64,000 nucleotides of DNA from Diogma glabrata (Eukaryota; Arthropoda; Insecta; Diptera; Cylindrotomidae): the NCBI GenBank assembly GCA_963693315.1, contig OY856187.1:390160248-390224247 (forward strand), given 5' to 3'. The position numbers and the translations under genes were made by a program. Every line of letters begins with the position of its first letter. The first letter of the stretch is position 1. Below, piece after piece: positions 34,968 to 48,928 of the stretch. Under the pieces are notes generated by a model, which saw nothing but the letters and a program-made list of their open reading frames with translations, ran no database searches and was not told the origin of the DNA.

Positions 34968-35536
34968 CACCACCACCATAGATCTTTATTGCAAGTACCT
35001 CTGTTTTAAATTCAAAAACCTTTTACAAAACGTTTTTCATAAGCTAACCATCGATCGACCGAGTCAACTGTTTCTAAAACATTTATTTGTCATCAAAAAG
35101 TAAAATAGTTATATATTATTACCTCAGTCAAATTTATTTAGTTGCTCGTTTCGATCCCTTAACCTCGTGGAGGTTGATGGTTTACATACAGAGTAGCTGT
35201 ATGTAACTGTAACTGTATGTTCTACTAACTAAAAACTATGTCAGAAAGTAGTCTAACCTGGTGGGTTAGACCTGATTTGTTTAACTGATGCGAGTAGTTC
35301 ATGAGCTGCAATGCAAAATTGTTTAAGAGAAATCATATTTTTTGTGTTCAGCAGTATACTAAGTGTATCTGCTGCTAAACAACCGTCAAATTCATTTTCA
35401 AGTAAGAACGATTTAAGATTATTCCTTAAGGTCTCGTAATTAGTGCAATCCAGAAAAACATGTAATGCGTATCATCCACCTTACATGTTGTGCATAAAAC
35501 ATTGTCCGTAACATCAACACGCTTCAAGTACTTACC
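34968..35536 (-). mobile_element. R1-type LINE family 1, old copy, piece A (3' end)
   Basis: This matches 35538-36065 of the younger copy B: 3' UTR (GTACCTCTGTT, ACCATCGATCGACCGAG, AACCTCGTGGAGGTTGATGG) and the last ~90 codons of ORF2 including the C-terminal Cys/His motif region. It is more diverged than B, with several indels. It stops at CACGCTTCAAGTACT (35521-35535), which is repeated at 39296-39310 where piece C resumes. Together with C and D it forms a single 5'-truncated LINE copy of about 1.3 kb. Confidence 0.85.
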
Positions 35537-35806
35537 ACCATAACCCATTAATTGCACGTACCTCTGTTCCTAGTTCAAAAACTTTTACAGGGTTTATCAT
35601 AAGCTCAACCATCGATCGGCCGAGACAACTTTGTCTAAACATTTATTTGGCATCAGATAGTAAAATTTTTTATATTTTACCTCAGTCAAAATTATTTAGT
35701 TGCTCGTTTCCATCCCTAACCTCGTGGAGGTTGATGGTTTACATACAGAGAAGCTGTATGTTCTACTATCAAAGAACTATGTCAGAAAGTGATCTAACCT
35801 GAAGGG

Positions 35807-38800
35807 TTAGACCTGATTCCTTTCTCGCATCAGTTCATGAGCTTCGGTGCAAAATTGTTTAAAAGCCTGAATCATTTTTATATTTAGTAGTATACTAAGT
35901 GTATCTACTGTTAAAAATCCGTCAAATCCATTTTCAAATAAGGACGATTTAAGATCGTTCCTTAAGGTCTCGTAATCAGGGCAATCCAGTAAAACATGTA
36001 ATGCAGTGTCATCCACATCACATGTTGCGCATAAACCATTGTCCGTAACATCAACACGTTTCAAGTACTCTCTAAATTTGCCGTGTCCAGTTATAAACTG
36101 GACCATCGGACCTGTCAGAGCCACCTTATTTGTGCCTAAAGCAAGAGTTGCATCGCTGATAAAGAGATACGTATGCCTACCCGTATCTGAGACCTCCCAA
36201 CGTGCCTTCCATTCGTTGAGAGTCTCCTGGTGCAGTCCCTTTTTAATTTGCTTTCGCTCAACTCGGCTGATCGCGCGGTTGTATAGTTTGACCTTCTCTT
36301 TTAGGAAAAGGTCTAAAGGGATTGTGCCCGCAATGACCTGAGTCGCGGTTGTAGAAATGGATCTATAACCTCGGATCATGCGGAGCAACATATTTCTTTG
36401 AGCTCCAAGTAACTGTTTATTATGCTTAACATTGGTCCGCCCATACCAACCAGCTGAGCAGTACGACATGATAGATTCCACCACAATCCTATAAATAAGA
36501 TGTAGTGTATTTCTATCGAGACCCCACCACTCATGAGATAACCTAGTGAAACTATGGAAGAGGGACTTGGATTTCTCGCATATTCGTGTAACATGACTTG
36601 AAACCCCCATCCTCTCATCCAAGTCAACGCCAAGGTATCTAGTTGAGCTGACCATTCTGATTGTATTTCCATTAACCTTAATGGTTGGTGGTCTAGCTCT
36701 ATCGTACTTGCCCTTTAGCTGTAGCATAACAGTCTTTTGCTCAGACAAACTTAGTTTGTTCCTTCTGCATCAGTTGGTCATATGGTTTAATGCTTCTTGA
36801 CCTTTTTCTTGCAATTGTTTCATAGAATTTCCAGATATAACAATTACTTTATCATCAGCGTATGCGACTTCTGAGACTCCATCTATCATGCTAGTGTCAA
36901 AGACCATATTCCAAAGTGTTGGGCCAAGAACAGACCCTTGCGGGGCTCCTCTTGTAATAGTCTTTTCCACCGAATCAAGCCCATCCCTAATTATTGCCTT
37001 TCTCGAATTAAGGTAGCTGTCCAGCAATTTTAGGAGATTAGCTGGGCAGCCGAGTTCAGTAAGGTAGCTCATGACACTTGTCCACCATAGATTATCGAAA
37101 GCTCCCGATATATCTACGAAAATGCCAAGACAGTACTTTTCCGCGGTTGATTGAACAATATCTATTAGCTTACAGACTGCATCCTCGGTAGAGCGACCCT
37201 TTCTAAAGCCATACTGCTTATCCGATATCCCACCTCTCAAATCAATGCAACTTAATAGTTTTTTGTTAACTATTTTCTCGAAAATTTTACCCAGAACTGA
37301 AAGAAGCATGATTGGTCGATAAGATTTGGGGTCGCTATAGTCCCTATCTCCGGCTTTTTTGAATTACAATAACCTGACCAATCTTCCACTCTTTCGGAAA
37401 GATACCGTACCTGAGGCAGCTTTTGAAGAGTTTTAAGCAAGTAGGAGCTAAAACCTTCCAGGACTGCTGTACAATAACAACTTCTATTAAATCCAGACCA
37501 GGAGCTTTGCCACGTTTCATACTCATCACAGCCTCCTCAAGGTCATCGACTGTGAAGTCCGAGACATCCTGCGATACATACGGTAGCTGCGCTAACCTTC
37601 TGATCTCAGTATGCTCAGGTGAGTCCTCTGTATCATCTGGAAGCAAGGTGTCAAGCAGCACCTTGCTAGAGGTACTCCAAGAGTGCATGATATTACCGTT
37701 CGAAGAGACGGTTTCATGCACTCTACGTTGTGCAAGCTTTCCGGTCTGGTATTTATAGATGAAGCCCCATGGGTCCTTGTTGCCTACTTCCGTAACAAGT
37801 TTCATGAAGCTTTGCCTTTTCGTTGTACTGACCTTATGCATGTAACTATTTCTAAGGTTCCTGTAAGCAGCCTGCTTTTGTAGCCTCAGATTTGGATCAC
37901 GTTCCTTCTGGTATTTTCTTCTGACCTGGTTAACCTCACTTTTGAGTTTGGTTAGATCATTGGTCCACCAGGTTGCCCCATTTGTTTTGTTGCAGTTAGA
38001 TTTGCGCGGTATGGAATCTTCACAAGCGTTTTGTATGACCTCGGTAAGGGAAGCTACTATCGCCTCACAGTCCGCAGAGCTACAAATCGTTTCAGCTTGC
38101 CTCTCGACTCGCTTAATATTAAGTACTAGATTTAGAGTAAGTAGATCCCAGTTGGTAGTCTCTGTCTTGAACCTAATGGTATTTGACTTATCACGAGAGA
38201 CGCAGGCAGAACGGTTCTGAGAATCAATTATCTCAAAAGAGATAGCACGATGATCACTGGAAGTCCAGCCCTCATGAACTTTCCAGTGTTTAATACGCCT
38301 TATCATACTTTGCGACACTAGGGTGACGTCTACTGACGATTCGCCGTTGTGTGCATATGTGCTTAGATTCCCAGACTCATTCGCCACAAACAGATTCCAT
38401 CGCGAGATGAAGTCTTCAAGCTTGTGACCTCTGCTGTCAGTGATACGATCGAACCACAATTTGGATCTAGCGTTAAAATCACCGACAGTGACAACTGGAC
38501 CTTGTATATAGCTAAGGATCTTATCTAGCTTATTTAAATGCACCTCGATGGGTTCCCGAAACTGACAGTAGACATTCAATAGGTGAAACGCTCCACCAGG
38601 GTATCTAACCTCTACACAAATACAGTGAGAATCCGTTAGTTGTGAGAGAGTTATAGCTCTTATACTGGTGTTGTGGAAACTTATGTGGGCAGGTATGCAA
38701 CTTCCCCCATTATTCGCGCTGGAGGCATAGTGCGTGTTGACTCCCAGACCAGTCACGACTCCGTTCACTCCGTAGACTTCCTGTGCACACAGGATGTCCA

Positions 38801-38921
38801 CGTTGTGAGTAGAGACGCATTCACGCATCTCATGCACTGCCAGCACCGAATGTTGCAAATTAACTTGTGCAAATTTCAGACCCATGCCCGACCTCAACGC
38901 TGTACTGGTGTGTCTATCCAT
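35807..38921 (-). pseudogene. LINE family 1 ORF2: endonuclease, reverse transcriptase, C-terminal Cys/His motif
   Basis: Start ATG 38921. The first 250 residues form an apurinic-type endonuclease (FAQVNLQHS, AQEVYG, VTVGDFNARS, SSDHRAISF). After the linker (WWTNDL) the RT starts (GKAPGLD) and continues with YGFRKGRSTEDAV, FVDISGAFDNLWW, GAPQGSVLGPTLWN and catalytic YADD. The C-terminus has a CATC...H....C motif (CDVDDTALHVLLDC) found in R1-group proteins. Lesions: a frameshift in a T run (37355-37360 on the plus strand) and an in-frame TGA at about 36772-36774, after which the same frame resumes. Otherwise it is complete, so the copy is fairly young. Confidence 0.9.
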
Positions 38922-39297
38922 AGAAGTTTCTATGTTTCATGCGCTTCAATTCATGATTATAGCTGTGGCAGGTGCTACCTCCTACCTTGTGAGCATGTGG
39001 TTTGCCATTTGTTTTACAGGGTGCACATTCCGCCGGAGATGCTTTGTTCGAGCATTCCGCTTCTTTGTGACCTGTGTTTGAACAATGGCCACATGTCACA
39101 TCAGCTTTTGTGCAAGATTTGAACATATGTCCAAAGCACTGACACTTATAGCAGCGAAGAGGCCTGACATATTCCTGAACTACACAAGATGCCCACTCCA
39201 CGTAAACTCTTTTTTTGTTAAGAAGTTTATTTTTGCTTTCAGCGTTTATCTCCACCACCCAGTTAATGTCCACTCCAGTTCTCGCACCGATCTTAGC
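38914..39297 (-). pseudogene. LINE family 1 ORF1 (gag-like), C-terminal zinc-knuckle part
   Basis: The frame carries CCHC knuckles (CYKCQCFGHMFKSC, CGHCSNTGHKEAEC) and a third Cys-rich segment (CAPCKTNGKPHAHKVGGSTC), as in R1-group ORF1 proteins that bind element RNA. The N-terminal part is missing because the copy is 5'-truncated; the frame continues by chance into piece C, producing a chimeric reading (38914-39462) that is not a real protein. Confidence 0.85.
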
Positions 39298-39493
39298 ACG
39301 CTTCAAGTACTCTCTAAATTTGCCGTGTCCAGTTATAAACTGGACCATAGGACCTGTCAGAGCTACCTTATTCGTGCCTAAAGCAAAAATTGAATCGCTG
39401 ATAAAAAGATACGTATACCTTCCCGTTTCTGAGATCCCGTATCCTCCCAACGTGCCTTCCATTCATTGAGGGTATCCTGGTGCAGTCCCTTTT
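39298..39493 (-). mobile_element. R1-type LINE family 1, old copy, piece C
   Basis: Matches 36056-36241 of copy B (CTCTAAATTTGCCGTGTCC, TTATAAACTGGACCAT, ATACGTATACC, GTGCCTTCCATTCATTGAG). It begins at the 15-bp duplication and ends at GGTGCAGTCCCTTTT. The next LINE bases (ATTTGCTT) are found only at 63287-63299, i.e. piece D, about 24 kb away. Confidence 0.88.
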
Positions 39494-39717
<224 letters not shown>

Positions 39718-39889
39718 GGTGGAGGGGGGAATCTTCATAGACCTCGCATGTGAACCTTTAACGAACATGCAAGAGTGTCCGATTCTTACAGACTAAACCC
39801 CACCCCCATTTCCTATGCCGAACCCAATGGAACTACCGTTAGGTATTACTTCAAAGGGTGGCTCAGCTTTTGCTGCTACTCCTCTGACT

Positions 39890-42621
39890 TCAGTTCAATC
39901 TCCTTCTCAGTCTCTCAAGACCTCTTAGTTCTTCCAGTATTCGTGTAACTGCACAATTTAAAACATTCCAACCTTCCTCTGATCTCAGCATCAATTCCAT
40001 GATGTTGGTTGGTGACACCTCCATTCCAGAGATTTTGACTATTTTTGCCCTCTCCTCATTGAATCGTGGACAATCGAAAAAGACATGCTCTGCATTCTCT
40101 GGTTTTCCCTCGCAGGTAGGGCAATCTGGTGACTCCTCTAGATGGAACCGGTGAAGGTATGCTTTGAAGCAGCCATGACCACTAAGAAACTGAGTCAAAT
40201 AGAAATTTACTTCACCATGTTTTCTCCTCACCCACTCTTCAATAGATGGGATCAGACGATATGTCCATCGCCCTTTTGTCGAATCCCGCCATCGCTTCTG
40301 CCATTCCTGGGTTGTCTCGATACGAGCTACTCTTCTTATTACACTTTTGGTGCCCTGCCCCTGTTGATTATGTGTATATTGTCGCTCTTTTGCTAGTAGG
40401 TCTATGGGCGGCATTCCTGCAATCACACATACTGCATCATTTGAAGCTGTATGGAAGGCACAAATCACTCGCAAGGCATTGAGTCTATACACAGTTGCCA
40501 TTTTGTTTCTGTACGATTTTTTCTCCAACTTATTGGCCCAAATAGGAGCTGCATACAGCAGAGTAGACGTGACGTTTTGTGCTCTGCTAGTTGTAACCCA
40601 GCAGTAGTTAACCACTGCTGTATATTTCGTATGGTTCTGTTGCAAATTTCCATGATCTCCTCCTTGTATTTTGAGACGACTACTACTGCTAAGTCGTCAG
40701 CAAACCCCACAATTTTGACTTCTGGCGGCACGGACAATCGCAGCACACCATCATACATAGCGTTCCAGAGAGTGGGCCCCAACACATAACCTTGGGGTAC
40801 CCCACTAGTACCCGCATACGATTTAGTCCCGTCATTTGTGTTATACATCAGAACTCTACGATTGAAGTAACTACCTAATATTTCCAGTAGGTATTGTGGT
40901 ACCCTCATTCGAATCAGTGCGTTTATTATAGATTTCCAGTTAGCTGAATTAAACGCGTTTTCACATCCAATGTTACTACAGCACAGTACTTTTTGGTACC
41001 CTGTAGGTTATTGCATCCTGATATTGCGATGTCTACTACACAATTGATTGCGTCCACAGTAGAGCGACTTTTCCGGAAACCATACTGATGTTCAGCAAGA
41101 TCTCCCGTTTTGACAATTTCCTCCTGTAATCGGTCATTTATGATCCTTTCTAGCACTTTTCCAGCCGTATCAAGCAGGCATATCGGGCGGTAAGAGGATG
41201 GTTCTTCAGGTGGTTTTGTTCCTTTTGGAACAAGAACTAGTTTCTGTTTCTTCCATCTATCCGGAAAGACTCCTTCGGCAATACACGCTTGATAAACTTC
41301 TCTGAAAGTTCTCAGAGGTCTCAGTTTGCATTTTTGCTGCTAGTTTCAGGGCTTTATTTGGGACATTGTCCAGGCCTGGGGCTTTGTTATTCGCAACCTT
41401 ACTAAACGCGTTTAAAACCTCCTCAACAGTTACTGGTGGCACCTCTTCTTTTGCGCTACTACGTTCAACGTGGAACGCTACTTCAGCTTGTTGTGGGAAC
41501 AGAACCTTTACAATATCTCCCACTATAGCAGCGCAGGTAGGAGTATTATGGTTATTCTTCTTAAATTTGTTCATAACAGACTTGTACGGTCTACCCCAAG
41601 GGTCGCGGTTGACTTCTTCGCACAGGTCGTGGAGCCACTGTCGCTTACTACGCTTTATGGCATGTTTAAGCTCTGATCTTGCACTACAGTATTCTTGACG
41701 TAGTATAGGATCGCGGGCATTTCGGGCACGTTGGTACAGTCTTCTTGCTTGGAAGCACTTCATTCGAAGGTCAGCTATTTCCTCGTTCCACCAATAAGCT
41801 GGTTTTCTAAAATTATTAACAGCTCTCCTAGGCATTGCACAATCACACGCTCGTTCAATGGCATTCATGAGCTGGGTGGCCTTGTTTTCTGCTGTTCCAG
41901 TCAGGCAAGTATCTTCCATCATGAGGCAAAAAGTGGCTTCATCTAGTAGTTTAAATCTCCATCCCATGGTTGCCCTGTGGTGTTCACTGTGTTTCCACTG
42001 CGGTTTCTCTTTCAATAGGTCATATACAATAGCTTGATGATCGCTGTTTGTGTAGTCCTTACTCACGCTCCACGTCACACCTTTATTTACTAGGCAATCG
42101 CTCATAAATGTAAGATCGATTATCGAACTTGCAGAACCCCTACGGAAAGTTGGTGTTTTCCCGGTATTCACTAGTACTAGCTGGAGCGATGCGAATGCTT
42201 CTAGTAAAATTGTTCCCCTTGTGTTTGTTTTGCAGCTTCCCCATTCCAGAGCCCATGCGTTAAAGTCCCCTGCAATTATTAGTGGCTTTCTATTCCTTGC
42301 ATCATTTGTTAAGAGATCGACGAAAATTTTAAATTCGTCAACCGATGCACTAGGTTGAGCGTAGCAGCTGTACACGAATATTCCGTTGACTTTACTTCTA
42401 ACAAATCCAGGGTAGGCACCGTGTGTTGCTTCCTGCAAGGGGAAGATACCACAAGCCCACACCGCGGCTCGACTATGCACATCTGACGCCCAGTTGATAT
42501 TGTTAAGATCCTTATACTGCTCACATACAATGGCGAGATCTGCTCCAGTCTCCAATATTGATTGCTGCAGAAGATCTTGTGCAGCTTCACAGTGGTTGAG
42601 ATTTAACTGGATCACTTTCAT
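39890..42621 (-). pseudogene. LINE family 2 ORF2: endonuclease and reverse transcriptase, broken
   Basis: 41257-42621 begins MKVIQLNLNHCEAAQDLL and carries endonuclease motifs (CEQY, IIAGDFNAWALEWG, NSDHQAIVYD) and YWWNEEI. A frameshift near 41330 leads to RT pieces 40926-41156 (QYGFRKSRSTVDAI) and 40465-40908 (GVPQGYVLGPTLWN, catalytic FADDLAVV); another break is in a short T run at 40958. Part of the thumb is deleted near 40580-40600. The C-terminal piece 39890-40645 has CPTCEGKPENAEHVFFDC, the R1-group Cys/His motif. Confidence 0.9.
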
Positions 42622-44241
42622 CTCCTAAACCCTGATTGCTTTGCCGCCTGGTACCTTGGGCAGTTCCGACTGCCAGACATGTGTTTGTTATTTTCACCAC
42701 CTTGTTCGCTACAGAGCATACATTTTGGGTCCTTACGACAATCCTTGACGAAGTGCCCTTCCTCTCCACACCTTCTACAGAGTTTTGATCTGTCGTTTTC
42801 GCTTTTACAGCCTGAAGCTCGATGACCAAAGCCGGAGCACCTAAAGCATCGGACTGGTTCCACTTTTTCTCGAATTCGACAGATCACCCAGCCTATCTTT
42901 ATTTTGCCAGCTCTCATCACCTTTTCAGCAACATCAACGGGGAGACTAACCTCAGTCGTTTGTGTTCCGCGGTATGCCCTTTTGAGTTCTCCCACCGAGG
43001 CAACACCTTTTGTTTCCGGAAACTGCGTTTCAAGAGCCTCGTAAACTTCCTTAGATGTTGTGATCTCGTCTATGTCCTTAATGGTAACCACAGTGGCTTG
43101 CGACAGAGTTTTCACCTCTAGGTTCTCACTAATCGCATTTCTAAGCTGTTGACCGTATGACGCAGTTCTGGAGTGGTCCCCTTTGGATTGTAGTTCCATA
43201 AGCAGGTCACCATGCGCCGTTTGACGTATTCGTGACACCTTTTCACCGAGGTCTTTAAAGCTCGGATCCATCTTTACTTTTCGAAGCAACTCCGAGAATG
43301 GCACTTTCCCTTTCCTGATTAGTAGAGCGTCAGGACGGCCTGCAACCTACCCGGACGCTGCCTCTTATGTCTTGGTACCGCTTTCTGCCACTCCTCTGCT
43401 GGCGTGCACGTATTCTGCTCCTCCGCGCTTAACGCTGGTTTCTGGGGTTGTGCATCCTTTAAACGCCGTCTTTTTCTCTTTCTTTTGCGTTTTGCAGCTT
43501 CTTCATTCTGCATTACATCCTTCGATACTCTAGTTTCAACTGCTATTGGTTCTGGGTTGGCTATTGTGTTACCTCCATCTATCAAAGGGGCACTAGCGTC
43601 TTTCCTCCTTTTCCCACTCTCTTCCTCCCGTTTTGTTGGCGTTGAGCGTCGTCTCTTGCTGGTACACCCCTCACCAACCCGGTCAGGCACTGGTGAGGTC
43701 TGACATCCACATGAAGCCTTGGAAGTATCGAACGTCTTGCTCATTGTCGTTTCATACAACGCCCGAACTACACATATCATCTTTCTGATTTCAGCATGGA
43801 TGTTGGTTTTTGGTTTTACAAATTCCGATAGCTCCGTAATTTTTAGCCCTAGGTTAACCAGTACTGCTTCCCTGCCTACATTATTCATTTTTTCTTTGAT
43901 CTCTTATCTGTTCCTGGAAGTGATGATAGTGTAAGATAACGCTCTATTTTCACGCTCGATCTAACCTTTGCTGGAGATCTCAGCACTTTACCACTCCTTT
44001 TAAAGATATCTACGATTACTACATCGTCATCTTCACCTTTATTGTTTCTTGTCGTTTTATCTGCTACCCCAGCCAAGACCTCCACCGTGGTAACATTGCA
44101 GTCGCTTGATCTCGACGGCTGGGAGCCTGCTTGCTCACTCCCCGAAGCCGCCGGCACTGGGAATCCGTCTCCCTGCACCGTAAGTTTTGATCCCACTGTA
44201 CTCTCCATGCCAATTTCGTGTCGAGGTTTTGTTCCCCGCAC
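42618..44241 (-). pseudogene. LINE family 2 ORF1 (gag-like), frameshifted
   Basis: Three consecutive frames make up one ORF1: 43885-44241, 43319-43888 and 42618-43304. The middle part is basic (KRKRKRRR) and the end has three CCHC-type knuckles (CFRCSGFGHRASGC, CRRCGEEGHFVKDC, CMLCSEQGGENNKHMSGSRNC). The first break is in a T run (43888-43893), the second near 43345. The role is RNA binding and nuclear/RNP targeting of the LINE. Confidence 0.88.
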
Positions 44242-44478
44242 TAGGTTTCATTTAAGTCTACCACCTAGAGTAAAAGACTACACTGGCTGCGACCCGCTCC
44301 TAACATGGAGAACAGACGTCGTTTTGTGCCGCTCCTCTTGGAGAACAGACGCACTTTATGTTTGCTAGTTTTGGTCCACCCCAGGTATTTGATTTCCCCG
44401 GTACCAGTCATATCTGACAAGCATTCCCCTATCCGTCACCCAGGGGAGGCGCCCCATGGAAGACTAGCAACTCCAACA

Positions 44479-45905
<1,427 letters not shown>

Positions 45906-45919
45906 GATATGAGATATAA

Positions 45920-46770
45920 CGAAAACGACCGGCGCTCTCATGGTCGCATTTGATGAGGTAGATCAAAAACATTTTCTACACTTGTGTGTTCTAATAATAT
46001 CTTGGACAAATTCGTGAATCAACAAAATCCGACACGTGGTTAAGAAACTAGAGGCTTTTTTCTGAAAAAAATTGATTTTTTAAAACCATTATAACGGCCG
46101 TTTGGATACTAATATTTCAAAAAGTTCAACAAATTTAGAATTTTTGGAATCTTATTTATCACTTTGTTTTAAAAATAGACCTCTGCAGTTAGAGGTTCCT
46201 GAGTGAGCGGCTCCAACAAAAAAGTTTGCAAAAAACAATTTTTTTTTTAAACAACTGGCACTCTCACGGTCGCATTTATAAGGCCAGATCAAAAAACCCT
46301 TCTCTAAAAATGTGCGTTTTATTAATATCTTGGACCAGTTCATAAATTAGCCCAATCCAACACATGGTTAAGAAACTAGAAGCTTTTTACTAGAAAAAAA
46401 CTCTGTTTTTTAGATCCGTTATAACGGCCGTTTGGATTCTAATATTTTTAAAAACTTCATAAATTTAGAACCTTTGAAACCTTTTTAATCAGTTTCTTTC
46501 AAAAAATAGACTTCTGCGGTTGGAGGTTTCTGAGTGAGCGGCTCCAACAAAAAAGCTTGTAAAACACAAAACGCATTTGAATCAACCGGCGCTCTCACGG
46601 TTGCATTTGTGGAGCCAGATCATAAAACCTTTCTTAAAAATGTGTGTTCTCTGACACATGGTTAAGGAACTATAGGCTTTATACTAGAAAATTTTTTTAA
46701 TCCGTTATAACGGCTGTTTGGATACTAAAATTTTTAAAATCTTCATAAATCAATTTCCAAAAACCTTATA
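45920..46770. repeat. Tandem repeat, unit ~326-331 bp, ~2.6 copies
   Basis: GGCGCTCTCA.GGTCGCATTT recurs at 45931, 46257 and 46588. Each unit contains TTATAACGGCCGTTTGGAT.CTAATAT and, in the complete ones, GAGTGAGCGGCTCCAACAAAAAAG. The copies differ at perhaps 15-20% of positions. No coding potential is seen. Confidence 0.88.
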
Positions 46771-47647
46771 ACAGTCAATGTCAACCTTATAACAGTCAAA
46801 AGAATAAAAGATTTGAATAGAAGAAATTAATTTTTATTTCTTAGAAATAATAGTACATTATTTAATTAGGAGCTAAAGTGATACTTTTTGTGTTGAGTCT
46901 ATAGTTTGACAATTATAGACGAAACACAAAAAGTCACTTTAGCTCCGAATTAAATAAACTACTTTTTCGGCAAACGTTTAAATTTTTTATAAATATGAAA
47001 TTAATACATCAAACTTTTCATAAATATGAATTTGTATCGTCATAATTACTTCCAAAAAAGAGAAAAAAAACATTTAAATTTGTATGAATAAAATTTTTTT
47101 TATCAAAGCAGCCTTTTCAAAATTTCATAATATGAGAATCAACTTAATTTTTGTTGTCATGGTTATACAATATGTTTGAAAAAATAACAAACTAACAAAT
47201 GCTACTTCACAGCCTCCGTAATATAAAATAAAAATGGCGTTACTTTTGCTGCCGCTAGACGTTACTTTTGCTGTCAGGCTAAAAAGTAAGACTTTAGCTA
47301 ACTCCCTAGCGGCAGTAAAGTTAAACTTTACAGCCGTTTGCCGAAAAACTATTTTGATATTTTGCAGTAATTGCACGACATATGATATAGAGTAGGTTTG
47401 TGTCATAAATTGTCACACACATGTTCTGTGGTAGATTTGATATTTGTTTGTTGCAAAATTGGATAGATATAATTTTGCTTGTAGGTAGCTAATTTTCTTT
47501 TTAAAATTTGTTCGATATCTGTTTGAAATTAGTTTGTTTTGTTTAAACTAATCTGATACATCAGATTCTACTGGCACACAAAACTGTCTGATCTCGAAAT
47601 CTACCTATTTCTAGCGGATATACGTGCCGCTTGGACTTTTTTATTTG
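46771..47647. other. Non-coding stretch with copy 2 of the palindromic MITE/repeat family
   Basis: 46863-47162 is the reverse complement of 10311-10640. Its palindrome (46863-46957: TTAATTAGGAGCTAAAGTG against CACTTTAGCTCCGAATTAA) lacks the GC-rich centre present in copy 1. A small GCTGCCGCTAG...CTAGCGGCAG inverted repeat lies at 47239-47313. The last 5 bases, ATTTG, are the left target duplication of the BEL element. Confidence 0.75.
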
Positions 47648-48013
47648 TGTCGGCTCGACTAATGATGGGAAGCACCCAGAAATACTCCAACCAGCACCTA
47701 AGTCCCAAATATATATTCACGATTGGAATCTTCGGAATATTTACAATATCTATCTTATTAAATGCGAAGTTAAATAAGAATAGATTGGATGGACTTGGTT
47801 TTAAGATAATTAAATGAACACAAATTTAAATTAACACAACTTATTTTATTTCTAAACCTTATGGTCGAACTTCCAATATCTAAATTTTTTATAAATTCCA
47901 ATAATAAAACAAATTCAAAATTGCCAATTTGAACAAACTTGATTTAAATTTTAGTTAAAAATATTTTCGAACAAACTCGATTGAAATATTATGCAAGTAT
48001 TATCGCCACGACA
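47648..48013 (-). repeat. 3' LTR of BEL copy 2 (366 bp, intact)
   Basis: Plus-strand ends TGTCGGCTCGAC and CGCCACGACA; on the coding strand it begins TGTCGTGGCGATA. It is the uninterrupted reference for the upstream LTR and shows the original ATATTCACGATTGG target site of the foldback element. Confidence 0.95.
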
Positions 48014-48024
48014 TTCTCCCCTTC
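48014..48024 (-). other. Polypurine tract of BEL copy 2
   Basis: GAAGGGGAGAA on the minus strand lies directly upstream of the 3' LTR start, the site where plus-strand DNA synthesis is primed in LTR elements. Confidence 0.8.
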
Positions 48025-48053
48025 GTAATTAAAGAAATTTAAATTACAATAGA

Positions 48054-48371
48054 CTAAGCGGTGATAATATCATCCTCATTTTTCCATCTTACATCAAGTA
48101 CTGCAATTTTAACAACTGATCTTTTGTAGATAGTTCCTTTAGCCGTTTTAACGTTAACTAATCTTACTTGACCATCCTTTCTATATACCTCGGTAATAAC
48201 TCCTTTTGGCCACGTATTTCGTGGAAACTGCTCATCCACAATTATCACGATATCTCCTACTTTTATTGGTTCAGTTCGTTTAAACCATTTATCACGTCTC
48301 GTTAGTGTAGGCAGATATTCTCTTACCCATTGTCGCCAAAAGTGATTTAACATTTGTGTGAAATTTTCCAT
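48054..48371 (-). pseudogene. BEL copy 2 pol: DUF5641-like C-terminal domain
   Basis: Reads HFWRQWVREYLPTL then WFKRTEPIKVGDIVII and ends at a stop 40 bp before the LTR. It corresponds to the domain closing the copy 1 polyprotein but is cut off from the integrase core by a frame break at about 48371-48474. Confidence 0.85.
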
Positions 48372-48473
48372 TGTTTTCTCAATATGATATATTTATCATC
48401 GAAACTTCCTGGAAAATTTATAGCTGTCCCACCTAGTAAAAAATGGTTTGGTGTTAGAACTTCATCTTCCACT

Positions 48474-48928
48474 TCATTTAATGGCACATATGTTAACGGA
48501 CGCGAATTTCTCTATTAAAAAACATCTTAACACCTCATCCTTAGGAAATCTTTCTTTTAAAGTGATATGAATGATTTTTTTAACCGATTGCACCATCCTT
48601 TCCCAGCAACCACCTATGTGAGGAGAAGCTGGTGCAATAAACTTCCATATGATATTTTTCATGGTAAATTCGACTATTATAATTTCCTTATCTAAGGAAA
48701 TTACTGCCTCATTCAATTCACGGTTAGCACCGACAAAGTTAGTTCCGTTGTCAGAATAGATTTCTGTTGGAACACCTCTTCTTGCGATGAAATTTCTTAT
48801 GCACATTATACACGAATCACTTGTTAATGAATGGGCGATACAGTAAGACATGTGAATAGTACACCCCATCTTTTTTCATGCCGCCGTCCAACAGTTACTT
48901 CTATTGGACTAAAATAATCTATGTTAAT
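48474..48928 (-). pseudogene. BEL copy 2 pol: integrase catalytic core
   Basis: The frame 48474-48869 has IYSDNGTNFVGA (second catalytic Asp) and PHIGGCWERMVQSVKK (catalytic Glu). The expected first-Asp region lies in the frame-broken stretch 48870-48928. Integrase would insert the cDNA; here it is split into at least three frames. Confidence 0.88.

Larger units (their letters stand above)
35537..39297 (-). mobile_element. R1-type LINE family 1, copy B (5'-truncated in ORF1)
   Basis: A 3.76-kb copy with the end of ORF1, whole ORF2 and 3' UTR, inserted in the older copy A/C. CACGCTTCAAGTACT flanks it on both sides as a 15-bp target-site duplication. The ORF1-ORF2 overlap of 8 bases (ATGGATAG at 38914-38921) is kept. 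Only two lesions are seen in ORF2. Confidence 0.9.

Noticed and set aside
38914..39462. A 182-codon protein joining ORF2 C-terminal and zinc-knuckle sequence
   Set aside because: The join is the insertion boundary of LINE copy B in piece C; it is a chance in-frame fusion.
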